Positions 1 to 5,140 of a DNA stretch of 8,737 nucleotides are shown here, piece by piece (positions within the stretch are counted from its first letter, which is position 1; each line of letters starts with the position of its first letter). This stretch comes from an uncultured Collinsella sp. (GTDB lineage: Bacteria > Actinomycetota > Coriobacteriia > Coriobacteriales > Coriobacteriaceae). A program made the position numbers and the translations under genes. Where the stretch lies: positions 1 through 8,737 of the forward strand of contig USFK01000048.1 in NCBI GenBank assembly GCA_900553935.1. The letters run 5' to 3'. Under the pieces are notes generated by a model. The model was given only the letters and a program-made list of their open reading frames with translations. It was not told the origin of the DNA and made no database searches.

Positions 1-143
1 ACTCCTACGACCAGTGGGGCGTCGAGCTCGGCAAGCAGCTTGCCAAGCAGATCACTCCTGCCTTCCACGACGACGCCGCCAAGGCCGAGCAGGACGCTTC
101 GACCCAGGCACTCATCGAGTTCTATCGCGCGCATCGCAAGTAG
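1..143 (+). CDS. pgi: glucose-6-phosphate isomerase, C-terminal end (5' partial)
   Basis: The reading frame enters from the left edge (first full codon at 3) and ends at TAG 141-143, leaving 46 residues. The first visible residues, SYDQWGVELGKQLAKQI, match the conserved C-terminal Pgi segment (FDQWGVELGKQLA in E. coli). The end, STQALIEFYRAHRK, matches the family's closing helix (SSTNGLINRYKAWR type). Pgi interconverts glucose-6-phosphate and fructose-6-phosphate in cytosolic glycolysis and gluconeogenesis. The lysine of the VELGK segment is the family's catalytic lysine. A strong hairpin 29 bases after the stop closes the unit, so it is probably transcribed apart from the phosphatase genes that follow. 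The rest of the protein lies outside the window. Confidence 0.93.
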   Translation, partial: SYDQWGVELGKQLAKQITPAFHDDAAKAEQDASTQALIEFYRAHRK

Positions 144-172
144 TTTTTACGGCCGAGTTGGCTTATGGCTGA

Positions 173-210
173 AAGGGGCCCGTATCCGTTGGGATACGGG
201 CCCCTTGCTA
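173..210 (+). terminator. intrinsic terminator of pgi
   Basis: A perfect 15-bp stem (173-187 with 192-206, arm AAGGGGCCCGTATCC) closes on the 4-base loop GTTG. The trailing tract TTGCTATTT is only moderately T-rich, but the stem is long and very GC-rich. It lies 29 bases after the pgi stop and reads as the end of that transcript. Confidence 0.8.
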
Positions 211-379
211 TTTGGATAGGATGGAATGTATCGGGAGGCGCCTCGACGGGCATCGCAATCGTCGAAGGCGCGCCGTTCATGTTTGGGACAATATGACATT
301 TTTCCCGTTGCAAACAGCGCCGCCGTGGGTGTTCTGTATGATGGCTCAGACAAGGTTGTTCAATGACAGGGAGGCATAT

Positions 380-1222
380 ATGGCAATCAAAGCCATCGCA
401 ATGGATATCGACGGTACGCTCACCAACGACCAAAAGGTCATCGGCCCGCGTACGCGCGAGAAGCTGCTCGCGGCGCAGGAGTCGGGCATTAAGCTCATCT
501 TGGCTTCGGGCCGTCCCGCATGGGGGTTGCACGCCTTGGCGCAGGAGCTCGACCTTCAAAACCATGACGGTCTGCTAGTTGCCTTTAATGGCGCGCGCGT
601 GGTCGACGCTCAGACCGATGATGTCCTTTTTGACCAGGCTATGCCGGCTGACGAACTGCACCGTCTGATTGATCATCTGCAAAACTATGACGTGATCCCT
701 ATGATTTCGCTCGGTCGCGATTTGCACGTCGAGGACTCGTACCATTGCATGATCACACTGCCGGACGGTTCGCAGAAGAATATCGTCAAGTATGAGCGCG
801 ATGCGTGCGATCTTAAGATTCGCGAGGTCGAGAGCTTGCATGAGGTCGTGGACACTTATCCCGTGGACAAGCTGCTGACGGCGGGTGATCCGACCTACCT
901 GCAGGCGCATTACGAGGAGATGTATGCGCCCTTTACCCAGACGCTTTCGGGCATGTTTACGGCCGACTGGTACTTTGAGTACACGGCGCCCGGTATCGAC
1001 AAGGCCCGTGCGCTCGAGGGTGCCCTGCCCAAGCTCGGTATCGATGCCAGCGAGGTCGTCTCGTTTGGCGACGGCCAGAACGACAAGTCCATGATTGAGT
1101 GGGCCGGCACCGGTGTTGCCATGGGCAACGCCGTCGATGAGGTTAAGGCCGTGGCCCAGATGGTGACCGCCAACAACAACGAAGACGGTATCGCGGTAGC
1201 ACTTGACCAACTGCTGGGTTAG
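380..1222 (+). CDS. Cof-type HAD-superfamily phosphatase (class IIB)
   Basis: A cytosolic Mg2+-dependent phosphatase of 280 residues, the usual Cof/YidA length. All four HAD motifs are visible: motif I DIDGT at 9-13 (D9 nucleophile, D11 acid/base), motif II SGR at 43-45, motif III Lys208 in GIDKARAL, and motif IV GDGQND at 230-235. A long stretch between motifs II and III is the C2B cap, which sets substrate choice. Family members dephosphorylate sugar phosphates, FMN or PLP; the substrate cannot be told here. The frame is open upstream to an ATG at 212. I chose ATG 380 because AGGGAGG at 368-374 sits five bases before it and because DIDGT then falls at the normal distance from the N-terminus. 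A TATGAT at 337-342 could be its -10 box, but I see no well-spaced -35. A similar phosphatase gene follows. Confidence 0.9.
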   Translation: MAIKAIAMDIDGTLTNDQKVIGPRTREKLLAAQESGIKLILASGRPAWGLHALAQELDLQNHDGLLVAFNGARVVDAQTDDVLFDQAMPADELHRLIDHLQNYDVIPMISLGRDLHVEDSYHCMITLPDGSQKNIVKYERDACDLKIREVESLHEVVDTYPVDKLLTAGDPTYLQAHYEEMYAPFTQTLSGMFTADWYFEYTAPGIDKARALEGALPKLGIDASEVVSFGDGQNDKSMIEWAGTGVAMGNAVDEVKAVAQMVTANNNEDGIAVALDQLLG

Positions 1223-1244
1223 AATCGCCGATAGTGTATGGTTC

Positions 1245-1273
1245 GGGCGTCCGCTTGCGGGCGCCCTTTTGTT
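1245..1273 (+). terminator. terminator or attenuator hairpin between the two phosphatase genes
   Basis: A 9-bp stem (GGGCGTCCG 1245-1253 with CGGGCGCCC 1258-1266, one G-U pair) with the loop CTTG is followed by TTTTGTT. This is the form of a Rho-independent terminator. It ends just before the Shine-Dalgarno sequence of the next gene and leaves no room for a promoter between them, so it may act as a partial terminator or leader attenuator rather than a full stop. Confidence 0.7.
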
Positions 1274-1285
1274 AGGGAGGGTGCC

Positions 1286-1945
1286 GTGTCTGCATTTCCG
1301 TTCGACGCCGTTATCTTTGACATGGATGGCGTCATCGTCGATACCGAGTATTACTACCTGGGGGAGACCGCCGCGTTTGCCAAGGAGCTTGGGCTGAATC
1401 TAACCCAAGAGGAGCTAAACGGGCAGGTTGGCACCTCACATCAGTTCTTCCTGCATATGCTGGTCGATTGGTTTGAGCGCGCCGGTAGGGGGCATTTCAC
1501 TGGCGAGGAAGCGTTGGCCCGTTGGGACGAGTGGGCGCATAAGCGCCCGCGCGACTATCAGGCTTTGATCAACCCGGGTGCCGTTGATACGATTCGAGAG
1601 CTGCCGCGCCGCGGCGTCCGTGTGGCGCTGGCGAGTTCGTCTCCCATGGTCAGCATCGAAGAGGTGCTCCATGCATGCGGACTGTCGGACGCCTTTGAGT
1701 ACGTGGTGAGCGGCGAGCAGTTTAAGGAGAGTAAGCCCGAGCCCGACATCTACCTGCATGCGCTGGATCTGTTGGGGCTGCCTGCGGACCGTTGCTGCTG
1801 CGTTGAGGATTCGGTGCCTGGTATCACTGCCGGCAAACGCGCGGGGTTAACGGTGATTGCCAAGCGCGAGGAGCGGTTTGGCTTTAGCCAGGATGCCGCG
1901 GACAAGATCATCGACCAGCTGCCGGAACTGCTTGAGCTTTCTTAG
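1286..1945 (+). CDS. HAD-superfamily hydrolase, beta-phosphoglucomutase-like (class IA)
   Basis: A 219-residue cytosolic HAD enzyme. Motif I is DMDGV at 12-16 (D12 nucleophile, D14 acid/base) followed by the family hallmark D19. Motif II is the ASSSP segment at 116-120, motif III is Lys150 in KPEPDIY, and motif IV is E174-D175 in CVEDSVPGI. The KPxPDxY and EDSxxGI strings are typical of the beta-phosphoglucomutase / phosphoglycolate phosphatase group with a helical cap inserted at about residues 20-85. It could be a phosphosugar mutase or phosphatase; substrate not decidable. I chose GTG 1286: AGGGAGG at 1274-1280 is five bases upstream. The in-frame ATG at 1238 lacks a ribosome site, and its extension would be translated through the hairpin at 1245-1273. 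It probably depends on read-through from the preceding gene. Confidence 0.88.
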   Translation: MSAFPFDAVIFDMDGVIVDTEYYYLGETAAFAKELGLNLTQEELNGQVGTSHQFFLHMLVDWFERAGRGHFTGEEALARWDEWAHKRPRDYQALINPGAVDTIRELPRRGVRVALASSSPMVSIEEVLHACGLSDAFEYVVSGEQFKESKPEPDIYLHALDLLGLPADRCCCVEDSVPGITAGKRAGLTVIAKREERFGFSQDAADKIIDQLPELLELS

Positions 1946-1973
1946 GGGGTCTTTGGGGCCTTTCTGGGAGCGA

Positions 1974-2004
1974 GTGGGCAAAAAATGCCAAACATGAGTA
2001 CTGT
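1974..2004 (+). repeat. left terminal inverted repeat
   Basis: A 31-base arm starting GTGGGCAAAAAATGCC and ending GAGTACTGT. It pairs base for base with 2203-2173, the only mismatch being C1993 against A2184. The outer part carries its own short palindrome, GGCA-(5)-TGCC. Confidence 0.92.
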
Positions 2005-2099
2005 CACTATTTTGGTAACAGCAAAATCAAGCCTTTGAGACCCTAGTTGAGTGTCTGGGGATGATTAAAGCCTGCTTGATATGGCTTTGCCCATGTTAA

Positions 2100-2139
2100 A
2101 GCGCCTTGTTAATGAACTGATGTACATTAACAAGGCGCT
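2100..2139. repeat. perfect 15-bp internal hairpin of the element
   Basis: AGCGCCTTGTTAATG (2100-2114) is exactly complementary to 2125-2139, with a 10-base loop AACTGATGTA. Only short T-runs follow on either strand, so it is at best a weak bidirectional terminator. The perfect stem suggests selection for structure or a recent copy. Confidence 0.85.
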
Positions 2140-2172
2140 AATTTGTTGCAAAATAATGTGACTAGCTTTGCA

Positions 2173-2203
2173 ACAGTACTCATATTTGGCATTTTTTGCC
2201 CAC
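2173..2203 (-). repeat. right terminal inverted repeat
   Basis: The reverse complement of the left arm, beginning ACAGTACTCATA on the plus strand and ending TTTTTTGCCCAC. It differs by one base (A2184) and finishes five bases before the tatD stop codon. Confidence 0.92.
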
Positions 2204-2208
2204 CGGGG

Positions 2209-2991
2209 TCAGCGGAAGTCAAAAATGGAGTGCGAATTCCCCAAAGCAATCGATTCGACGCTCTCCACAGCGCAGTTTTTAAGTTCGGCGATGCGCCGGG
2301 AGACGCTTTTTAGCGATGCGATGAGCTGCCGTGCGCTTGTATCCGCTTGCGGCTCGGCCGGAGCGTCGGTTTCGAACAGCAGGCGGTCGAGTGGAATCTG
2401 TCGGGCGTATTCACGACCGCGCTTGGTGGCGAGCATGCGCTCGCTGACGGAAAAATAGCAGCCTGCATCGCGCGCGCGGACGAGTTCGTCCGAGGTGCCG
2501 CTAAACCAGTGAAAGATGATGGCGGGGGAGTTGGGGCTTGGGGTGAGTAATCCATATGACTCAAGGGCGTCCAGTACGGTTCCTGCCGAACGAACAGCGT
2601 GAATTGATATCACGCGCCCGGCAAGAGGGTGCTGCGCGAGTGCATCGCAGAGCCGGTCAAATGCCTGTACTTGTAGCGGCTCGCTTCCGGCAAAACGAGC
2701 GGAAAAGTCGAGCCCGACCTCGCCGATCAAGCGTTCTTGTGCAGCGACTTCGCAAAGCAGGTCGATTTCGGTAGCGCTGCATCGGCCGTCGGCGAGCCAC
2801 CAGGGATGGAGGCCGACGCCCGCGATGATGTTCGGGTGGTGACTGGCGCGTGTTTTTGCTGCCGCGAAGTCGCGTGGGTCGACGCCGCAGTCAAATAGAC
2901 CCAGGCCCAGTGCCGTCGTCTCATCGGCAACGGTATCCGGGCAGGCCATCAAATCAAGATGACAGTGTGCATCAAACAACTGCGGCTCCAT
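2209..2991 (-). CDS. tatD: TatD-family metal-dependent hydrolase (putative deoxyribonuclease)
   Basis: A 260-residue TIM-barrel hydrolase, the usual TatD length. Metal ligands sit at the expected places: HCHLD at 9-13 (H9, H11), Glu91 in GEVGLDF, His131 in the ISIHAVR strand, His161 in IFHWFSG, and Asp209 in the closing FETDAP motif. GLHPWW at 60-65 is the family GxHP segment. Relatives are Mg2+-dependent 3'-5' exonucleases and DNA-repair or quality-control nucleases, but several are only 'TatD-like', so the substrate is tentative. The gene starts 13 bases after the tcdA stop on the same strand, so the two probably form one transcript. It ends against the inverted-repeat element at 1974-2203. 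Confidence 0.88.
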   Translation of the reverse strand: MEPQLFDAHCHLDLMACPDTVADETTALGLGLFDCGVDPRDFAAAKTRASHHPNIIAGVGLHPWWLADGRCSATEIDLLCEVAAQERLIGEVGLDFSARFAGSEPLQVQAFDRLCDALAQHPLAGRVISIHAVRSAGTVLDALESYGLLTPSPNSPAIIFHWFSGTSDELVRARDAGCYFSVSERMLATKRGREYARQIPLDRLLFETDAPAEPQADTSARQLIASLKSVSRRIAELKNCAVESVESIALGNSHSIFDFR

Positions 2992-3004
2992 CGCGGCATC
3001 CCTG

Positions 3005-3802
3005 CTAGTCCAAGCGCTGGCCGTCGGCGCGCACGTGCTCGGTGCCGCGTCCGCTGATCTCTCGGATAACCTCGCCGGCGATCATCTGGCCCATGATGGG
3101 CGGCATAAAGCTCGCGGTTCCCAACTCGGTACGCTCGTGGATGTTGGAAGGGTCGCGAGGCTGGGTCTTTACCGATTCCTCGCAGCTAAACAGCACGTGA
3201 AGGCTCTTGATGCCACGCTTTTTGCACTCTTTGCGCATGATGCGGCTCATAGGATCGCGCACGGTGTCAAAGATGTCGGCAAAACGCAGGCATTCGGGGT
3301 GGAGCTTGTTGGCCCCGCCCATGGAACTAACCAAACGAATGCCGTGGTCCTGAGCATATTTGGCAATGGTGAGCTTGGCCGAGATGGTGTCGATGGCGTC
3401 GACGACGTAGTCGAGCTTGCCGTCCGTCTGCTCCAAAACGCTCGCAAAGAAATCATCGATGTTATCGCTCAACAGGTATTCGGTGCGCTTGATAACGGTG
3501 GCAGCGGGATTGATATCGCGAATCATGGCTTCCATAACATCGACCTTGCGCTTGCCGATGGTGCTGTGAAAGGCGATGGCCTGGCGATTGATATTGCTGG
3601 GCGCGATGATGTCCTTGTCCAGAATCACAAAATGTCCGATGCCGCCGCGGGCGAGTGCCTCGCAGCAGTTGGAGCCCACGCCTCCGCAGCCGAGCACCAG
3701 CACCGTAGCATCGGCGAGCTTATCGAGTGCCTTGCGGCCCATGATGATTTCGAGCTTGGTGTCGCGTGTCTCGTTGGGAGTTGCGGCTGTGGTTTCGGTC
3801 AT
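3005..3802 (-). CDS. tcdA: tRNA threonylcarbamoyladenosine dehydratase (ThiF/MoeB/E1-like)
   Basis: A 265-residue E1-like adenylating enzyme. Relatives use ATP to dehydrate t6A at position 37 of ANN-decoding tRNAs to the cyclic form ct6A. Visible features are the nucleotide loop GCGGVGS at 38-44, the DKD strand end at 62-64, NINRQ at 70-74 (Arg finger region), lysines in GKRKVD at about 83-88, and the acidic DAIDT at 135-139. The latter part, with KKRGIKSLHVLFSCEE and the GTASFMPPIMGQ segment, is characteristic of TcdA/CsdL rather than MoeB or ThiF. I chose ATG 3802 because GGAGG (minus strand, 3813-3809) lies six bases before it; the ATG at 3808 directly abuts GGAGG and has no spacer. It is first in a probable operon with tatD. 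Confidence 0.9.
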   Translation of the reverse strand: MTETTAATPNETRDTKLEIIMGRKALDKLADATVLVLGCGGVGSNCCEALARGGIGHFVILDKDIIAPSNINRQAIAFHSTIGKRKVDVMEAMIRDINPAATVIKRTEYLLSDNIDDFFASVLEQTDGKLDYVVDAIDTISAKLTIAKYAQDHGIRLVSSMGGANKLHPECLRFADIFDTVRDPMSRIMRKECKKRGIKSLHVLFSCEESVKTQPRDPSNIHERTELGTASFMPPIMGQMIAGEVIREISGRGTEHVRADGQRLD

Positions 3803-3846
3803 AGACATCCTCCGATGGGGAAGCGAATCGTGTTTTAGCTATCGCC

Positions 3847-3852
3847 ATTATA
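3847..3852 (-). promoter_or_regulatory. probable -10 box for tcdA-tatD
   Basis: The minus strand reads TATAAT exactly here, 44 bases before the tcdA start codon, which would give a leader of roughly 35-40 bases. The matching -35 position (about 3870-3875, ATCGCA on the minus strand) is poor, so this rests on the perfect -10 and its placement. Confidence 0.5.
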
Positions 3853-3912
3853 GGTAATCGCCCATAGGTTGCGATGGCGCTTACTTTGATGTGGTTTGAA
3901 GCATTTCGATTA

Positions 3913-3938
3913 GATAGTTAGACAAACATCTAAATATC
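3913..3938. promoter_or_regulatory. palindromic operator, likely bound by the adjacent ArsR-family repressor
   Basis: GATAGTTAGA (3913-3922) and TCTAAATATC (3929-3938) are inverted copies with one mismatch, separated by CAAACA. The core TTAGA-N6-TCTAA is perfect. A dyad of this size over the -35 box is what an autorepressing winged-helix dimer would use. A second, looser overlap (TCGAT 3906-3910 with ATCGA 3936-3940) may extend the site. Confidence 0.6.
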
Positions 3939-3947
3939 GAGTATAGT
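3918..3947 (+). promoter_or_regulatory. probable promoter of the sdpR-sdpI pair
   Basis: TTAGAC (3918-3923) and TATAGT (3942-3947), 18 bases apart, form a good sigma-70-type promoter. It would start transcription near 3954, about 28 bases before the repressor's start codon. The palindrome at 3913-3938 covers the -35 box and spacer. Confidence 0.6.
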
Positions 3948-3981
3948 GTGCGCGTTATGAGAGATGGTGAGAGGAGGTCTT

Positions 3982-4260
3982 ATGCCGGGAGAGGGTTTTA
4001 AAGCGCTGGCCGATCCTACACGACGGCGCATTTTAGAACTGCTGCGCGAGGGCAATTGCACGGCTGGGGAGCTTGCCGAGCATTTTGACATCAGCAAGCC
4101 ATCATTGAGCCATCACTTGGCGACGCTCAAAAACGCCGGGTTGGTGACTGACGAACGTCATGGCCAAAACATCGTTTACAGCTTAAACACCACCGTCATG
4201 CAGGACTTGATCGGTTGGTTTATGGGCTTTACAAACACTGAAGGTGATAAGGATGAATAA
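3982..4260 (+). CDS. sdpR: ArsR-family winged-helix autorepressor, SdpR-like
   Basis: A 92-residue DNA-binding repressor. DPTRRRILELL at 11-21 and the helix-turn-helix TAGELAEHFDISKPSLSHHL at 27-46 match B. subtilis SdpR closely, as do the wing segment (HGQNIVYSLN, 60-69) and the TTVMQDL string after it. The metal-binding ELCVCDL motif of arsenic or cadmium sensors is absent (a single Cys26), so it should not be a metal sensor. In B. subtilis SdpR represses its own operon, and the membrane protein SdpI relieves this by sequestering it. I chose ATG 3982: GAGGAGG at 3971-3977 precedes it, while the in-frame ATG 3964 has no ribosome site. It overlaps the next gene by 8 bases. Upstream lie a promoter and a palindromic operator. 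Confidence 0.85.
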   Translation: MPGEGFKALADPTRRRILELLREGNCTAGELAEHFDISKPSLSHHLATLKNAGLVTDERHGQNIVYSLNTTVMQDLIGWFMGFTNTEGDKDE

Positions 4261-4957
4261 CGAAAACAAAGGCATTCATTCCACGGGGGTATCGTCGCGC
4301 GTGTGGATTGCGCTGGTCGCTCTATGCGTCGCCAATGTCGCAGCGCATCTGATAGTGATGCCGAGCTTGCCTGCGCAGATTCCCACGCACTGGGGCGCGA
4401 ACGGCGCCGTCGACGGTTGGGGTCCTAGCTGGATGGCCTCCGCGCTCGGCGTGCTGCCTCTGGCGCTTCTCGCAATGTTCTGCGTGGTGCCGCGCGTCGA
4501 TCCCAAAGGTGAGGCATATCGAACCTCGGGCAAGTTCTATCAGGGCTTCGTAATCGCCTTCACCTTGTTCATGTGTGCCATAAGCTGGTTGGGTGAGCTT
4601 ACGGTCTGGGGCGTGGTGCCGGCGGTCGGTTCGGTCAACGTGCTGATTTCCGGTGCCATCGGTTTGCTGTTCATCGGCGTAGGCAACTACTTGCCGCGTG
4701 TGAAGCAGAACTATACGCTCGGTATCAAGACGCCCTGGGCGCTTGCCGATCCCGAGAACTGGCGCCGCACACAGCGCTTTGGCGGTGCTTGCTTTATGGT
4801 GCTGGGTGTTGGTTTGATTGTGATGGGCGTGGCGGGTAGCGTGCTTTCGAGTGAAGTCGTCGCCGCGGTGATTGCGGTGCTGGCGTTTGGTTCGGTCGGA
4901 GCCGTCTACGTCTACTCGTATCTGCTGTGGCGTAAATCGCAGCGAGCCGTTCGCTAA
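4253..4957 (+). CDS. sdpI: SdpI-family membrane protein (immunity / signal-transducing type)
   Basis: A 234-residue integral membrane protein with about six predicted helices: roughly 18-36, 60-79, 98-119, 128-147, 179-198 and 202-225. The N-terminal half has the DUF1648 signature (LPAQIPTHWGANGAVDGWG, 39-57). The second half has the SdpI core: GNYLPRVKQNYTLGIKTPWA at 144-163, then WRRTQRFGG at 170-178. In B. subtilis SdpI confers immunity to the SdpC cannibalism toxin and holds SdpR at the membrane. I chose ATG 4253, six bases after AAGGTG; it overlaps the repressor's stop codon (ATGAATAA), so translation is probably coupled. No toxin genes (sdpABC-like) are present here, so its ligand is unknown. 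It may protect against a foreign peptide or simply act in envelope-stress sensing. Confidence 0.85.
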   Translation: MNNENKGIHSTGVSSRVWIALVALCVANVAAHLIVMPSLPAQIPTHWGANGAVDGWGPSWMASALGVLPLALLAMFCVVPRVDPKGEAYRTSGKFYQGFVIAFTLFMCAISWLGELTVWGVVPAVGSVNVLISGAIGLLFIGVGNYLPRVKQNYTLGIKTPWALADPENWRRTQRFGGACFMVLGVGLIVMGVAGSVLSSEVVAAVIAVLAFGSVGAVYVYSYLLWRKSQRAVR

Positions 4958-5021
4958 GGTTGCGGAAAACTAGCGTACGCAGTTCATAGTATGTTCTGGG
5001 GGACTTTTCCCAGGTAGTATT

Positions 5022-5049
5022 AGGGGCGTGGGCAACCATGCCCCTTTTT
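5022..5049 (+). terminator. intrinsic terminator after the sdpI-like gene
   Basis: A 10-bp stem (AGGGGCGTGG 5022-5031 with CCATGCCCCT 5036-5045, one G-U pair) is capped by a GCAA tetraloop and followed by TTTT. A smaller hairpin, CTGGG (4996-5000) with CCCAG (5009-5013), stands just before it. It ends the transcript from 3954, unless the ettA promoter lies upstream of it, in which case it would be a leader attenuator. Confidence 0.8.
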
Positions 5050-5140
5050 CGTTAAGTTTCAGAGCTGATTTCCTCATTTCGTTTCCACTAAAGCGAAACA
5101 AGAATAGGGAAACAGCAGGTAGAAAGGATAAAACAGGCAA

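Larger units (their letters stand above)
1974..2203. mobile_element. MITE-like / palindromic intergenic element with 31-bp terminal inverted repeats
   Basis: This 230-bp non-coding block lies between two converging genes, 28 bases after the phosphatase stop (1945) and 5 bases after the tatD stop (2209 on the minus strand). Its two ends are 31-bp inverted copies with one mismatch. Inside are a perfect 15-bp hairpin (2100-2139), a 9-bp hairpin (2144-2152 with 2167-2175), a short hairpin at 2001-2021, and a possible long-range pairing of ATCAAGC (2026-2032) with GCTTGAT (2074-2080). It is more AT-rich than the genes around it and has no convincing ORF. Long terminal inverted repeats around a non-coding core suggest a non-autonomous transposable element or a family of mobile palindromes. 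I see no clear target-site duplication and no transposase in the window, so a large bidirectional terminator is an alternative. Confidence 0.55.

Noticed and set aside
212..379. In-frame upstream extension of the Cof-type phosphatase (ATG at 212)
   Set aside because: The extra 56 residues resemble no domain, have no ribosome site, and would place the catalytic DIDGT motif far from the N-terminus. ATG 380 has AGGGAGG at ideal spacing.
1238..1285. Upstream ATG start for the second phosphatase
   Set aside because: No ribosome site, and the extension is encoded by the terminator-like hairpin. GTG 1286 has AGGGAGG five bases upstream.
1966..2211. Target-site duplication flanking the inverted-repeat element
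   Set aside because: The flanks GGGAGCGA on the left and CGGGGTCA on the right share no convincing direct repeat, so a transposition signature could not be confirmed.
3035..3838. Long open frame opposite tcdA
   Set aside because: It mirrors the codon pattern of tcdA, which has clear E1-enzyme motifs. The opposite frame shows no family features or ribosome site.
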